The notes under the pieces are model-generated. The model searched no databases, had not been told where the DNA came from, and worked only from the letters and a program-made list of their open reading frames with translations. A program made the position numbers and the translations under genes. This document shows, in pieces, positions 9,257 to 9,561 of a DNA stretch of 9,561 nt (within the stretch, counting starts at the first letter, position 1; every line of letters starts with the position of its first letter). Source of the stretch: an uncultured Actinomyces sp. Its GTDB lineage: Bacteria; Actinomycetota; Actinomycetes; Actinomycetales; Actinomycetaceae. The DNA is taken from NCBI GenBank assembly GCA_937926415.1, contig CALBAF010000009.1, positions 1-9,561 on the forward strand, read 5' to 3'.

Positions 9257-9359
9257 TCTCCTCCCGCCAGGAAAACCTGGCCGGTGACGCCGGAGGCCGC
9301 GCCGCGTGGGCGGGCCGTCGTGATGACGACGCCACTGTTGGTGGGAGTACTCCCCTCCG
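9251..9359 (-). promoter_or_regulatory. yybP-ykoY manganese riboswitch aptamer
   Basis: Minus-strand RNA, about 109 nt. The closing stem pairs CGGAGG (9354-9359) with CCTCCG (9251-9256). The class-defining GGGGAGTA follows at 9348-9355. Next come a small hairpin CCAC/GTGG, the hairpin CGTCGT-CATC-ACGACG (9316-9331), CCGG-CGTCA-CCGG (9281-9293) and CCAGG-TTTT-CCTGG (9267-9280), ending in GGAGACC just before the closing strand. The GGGGAGTA box and the GACC end agree with my memory of the yybP-ykoY consensus, and this class binds Mn2+ and commonly precedes terC-type genes, as here. It sits about 5 nt after the predicted transcription start. Not confirmed by a covariance search. Confidence 0.88.
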
Positions 9360-9370
9360 CTAACGTTCCT

Positions 9371-9376
9371 ATTCTA
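9371..9376 (-). promoter_or_regulatory. -10 box of the riboswitch/terC 2 promoter
   Basis: Minus strand TAGAAT, five of six bases matching TATAAT. A start about 7 bases downstream (near 9364) would put the first transcribed bases just ahead of the aptamer closing stem at 9359, which supports both assignments. No convincing -35 is found at 16-18 bp spacing; TTGGGA lies 21 bp upstream, too far. Confidence 0.6.
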
Positions 9377-9382
9377 GTCTGT

Positions 9383-9394
9383 GAAGCTTGCTTC
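9383..9394. repeat. Short inverted repeat upstream of the riboswitch -10
   Basis: GAAGC-TT-GCTTC, a 5-bp perfect inverted repeat between the expected -35 and -10 of the terC 2 promoter. Position is suitable for a repressor operator, but the arms are short and it matches no operator I can name with confidence. Confidence 0.25.
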
Positions 9395-9497
9395 GCGTCC
9401 CAAGCCGCGGCGTGGCATCGGTCGCGATTCGGGCGCAAACGCACGTAATCGAGGTCGCGGCGAGCGCGCGATCGGCCGCGCCGGGTGGTCAAGACGG

Positions 9498-9561
9498 TCA
9501 GTGGGCGCGCTTCATGGCGCGCAGTTCCTTCTTGAGGTCTTCGATCTCGTCGCGCAGGCGG
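9498..9561 (-). CDS. C-terminal end of an unidentified protein with a charged helical tail, truncated by window edge
   Basis: Only the last 20 codons lie in the window. They read RLRDEIEDLKKELRAMKRAH, then TGA at 9498-9500. Leu/Ile residues at heptad-like spacing, with alternating acidic and basic residues, suggest an amphipathic coiled-coil helix ending a cytoplasmic protein. Codon use matches the neighbours. The family cannot be told from this fragment. About 120 bp separate its stop from the terC 2 promoter; a GC-rich weak hairpin (CGCGGC/GCCGCG on the minus strand near 9460-9484) without T-run is the only terminator-like element seen. Confidence 0.65.
   Translation of the reverse strand, partial: RLRDEIEDLKKELRAMKRAH

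Noticed and set aside
9267..9280. CCAGG-TTTT-CCTGG hairpin as a terminator
   Set aside because: The T bases are in the loop, not after the stem, and the hairpin sits inside the aptamer fold.
9222..9335. N-terminal extension of terC 2
   Set aside because: Ala/Pro/Arg-rich, absent from the paralogue, and coincident with the riboswitch; a good ribosome binding site precedes the ATG at 9221.
8980..9492. Open frame of 170 codons on the minus strand over the riboswitch and the start of terC 2
   Set aside because: It runs out of frame through the terC 2 coding part and the structured leader; Arg/Pro-rich shadow without support.

Overview
The window looks like chromosomal DNA of a high-GC actinobacterium. 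The codon use is strongly G/C-ending, the UvrA has the actinobacterial CPNDH zinc-module variant, and the P-type ATPase belongs to the CtpE-like group. A member of the Actinomycetaceae (Actinomyces/Schaalia type) is my best guess, from general resemblance only. I see no tRNA, rRNA, CRISPR array, insertion sequence, phage gene or attachment site.

Layout. Bases 2-931 (+) are the C-terminal part of a long-chain acyl-CoA synthetase cut by the window edge, closed by a strong hairpin at 969-1002. Bases 1023-4396 (-) hold uvrA followed 14-23 bp later by a small unknown membrane protein. Divergent from uvrA is a small YciI-family gene (4453-4734, +), closed by a terminator hairpin that it shares with the convergent ATPase gene. 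Bases 4804-9221 (-) are a metal-homeostasis block, in transcription order: promoter, manganese riboswitch of the yybP-ykoY class, terC paralogue 2, terC paralogue 1, and a CtpE-like cation P-type ATPase whose start overlaps the end of terC 1. Bases 9498-9561 (-) are the last 20 codons of an unidentified gene with a charged, coiled-coil-like tail.

The most interesting region is 9222-9376. It is not coding, although an open reading frame runs through most of it. It reads on the minus strand as a yybP-ykoY aptamer: the GGGGAGTA core lies just inside the 5' strand of a closing stem, and a GGAGACC-type 3' end follows. The 3' strand of that stem (CCTCCG) is also part of a perfect 10-bp hairpin whose other arm carries the terC ribosome binding site. 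The two pairings exclude each other, so the sequence spells out a translational ON switch: aptamer folded with Mn2+, ribosome binding site free. The neighbouring genes fit this, because TerC proteins are linked to Mn2+ export and to metal loading of exported enzymes, and P-type ATPases are known members of this riboswitch's regulon in other bacteria.

Three genes here (uvrA, the membrane gene behind it, and the YciI gene) each have a TANNNT -10-like box 6-7 bases before the chosen start codon, which suggests leaderless transcripts. For two of them a Shine-Dalgarno reading is also possible. Several starts were moved from the longest open frame to better-supported positions (ATPase 7194, terC 2 9221, membrane gene 1508).
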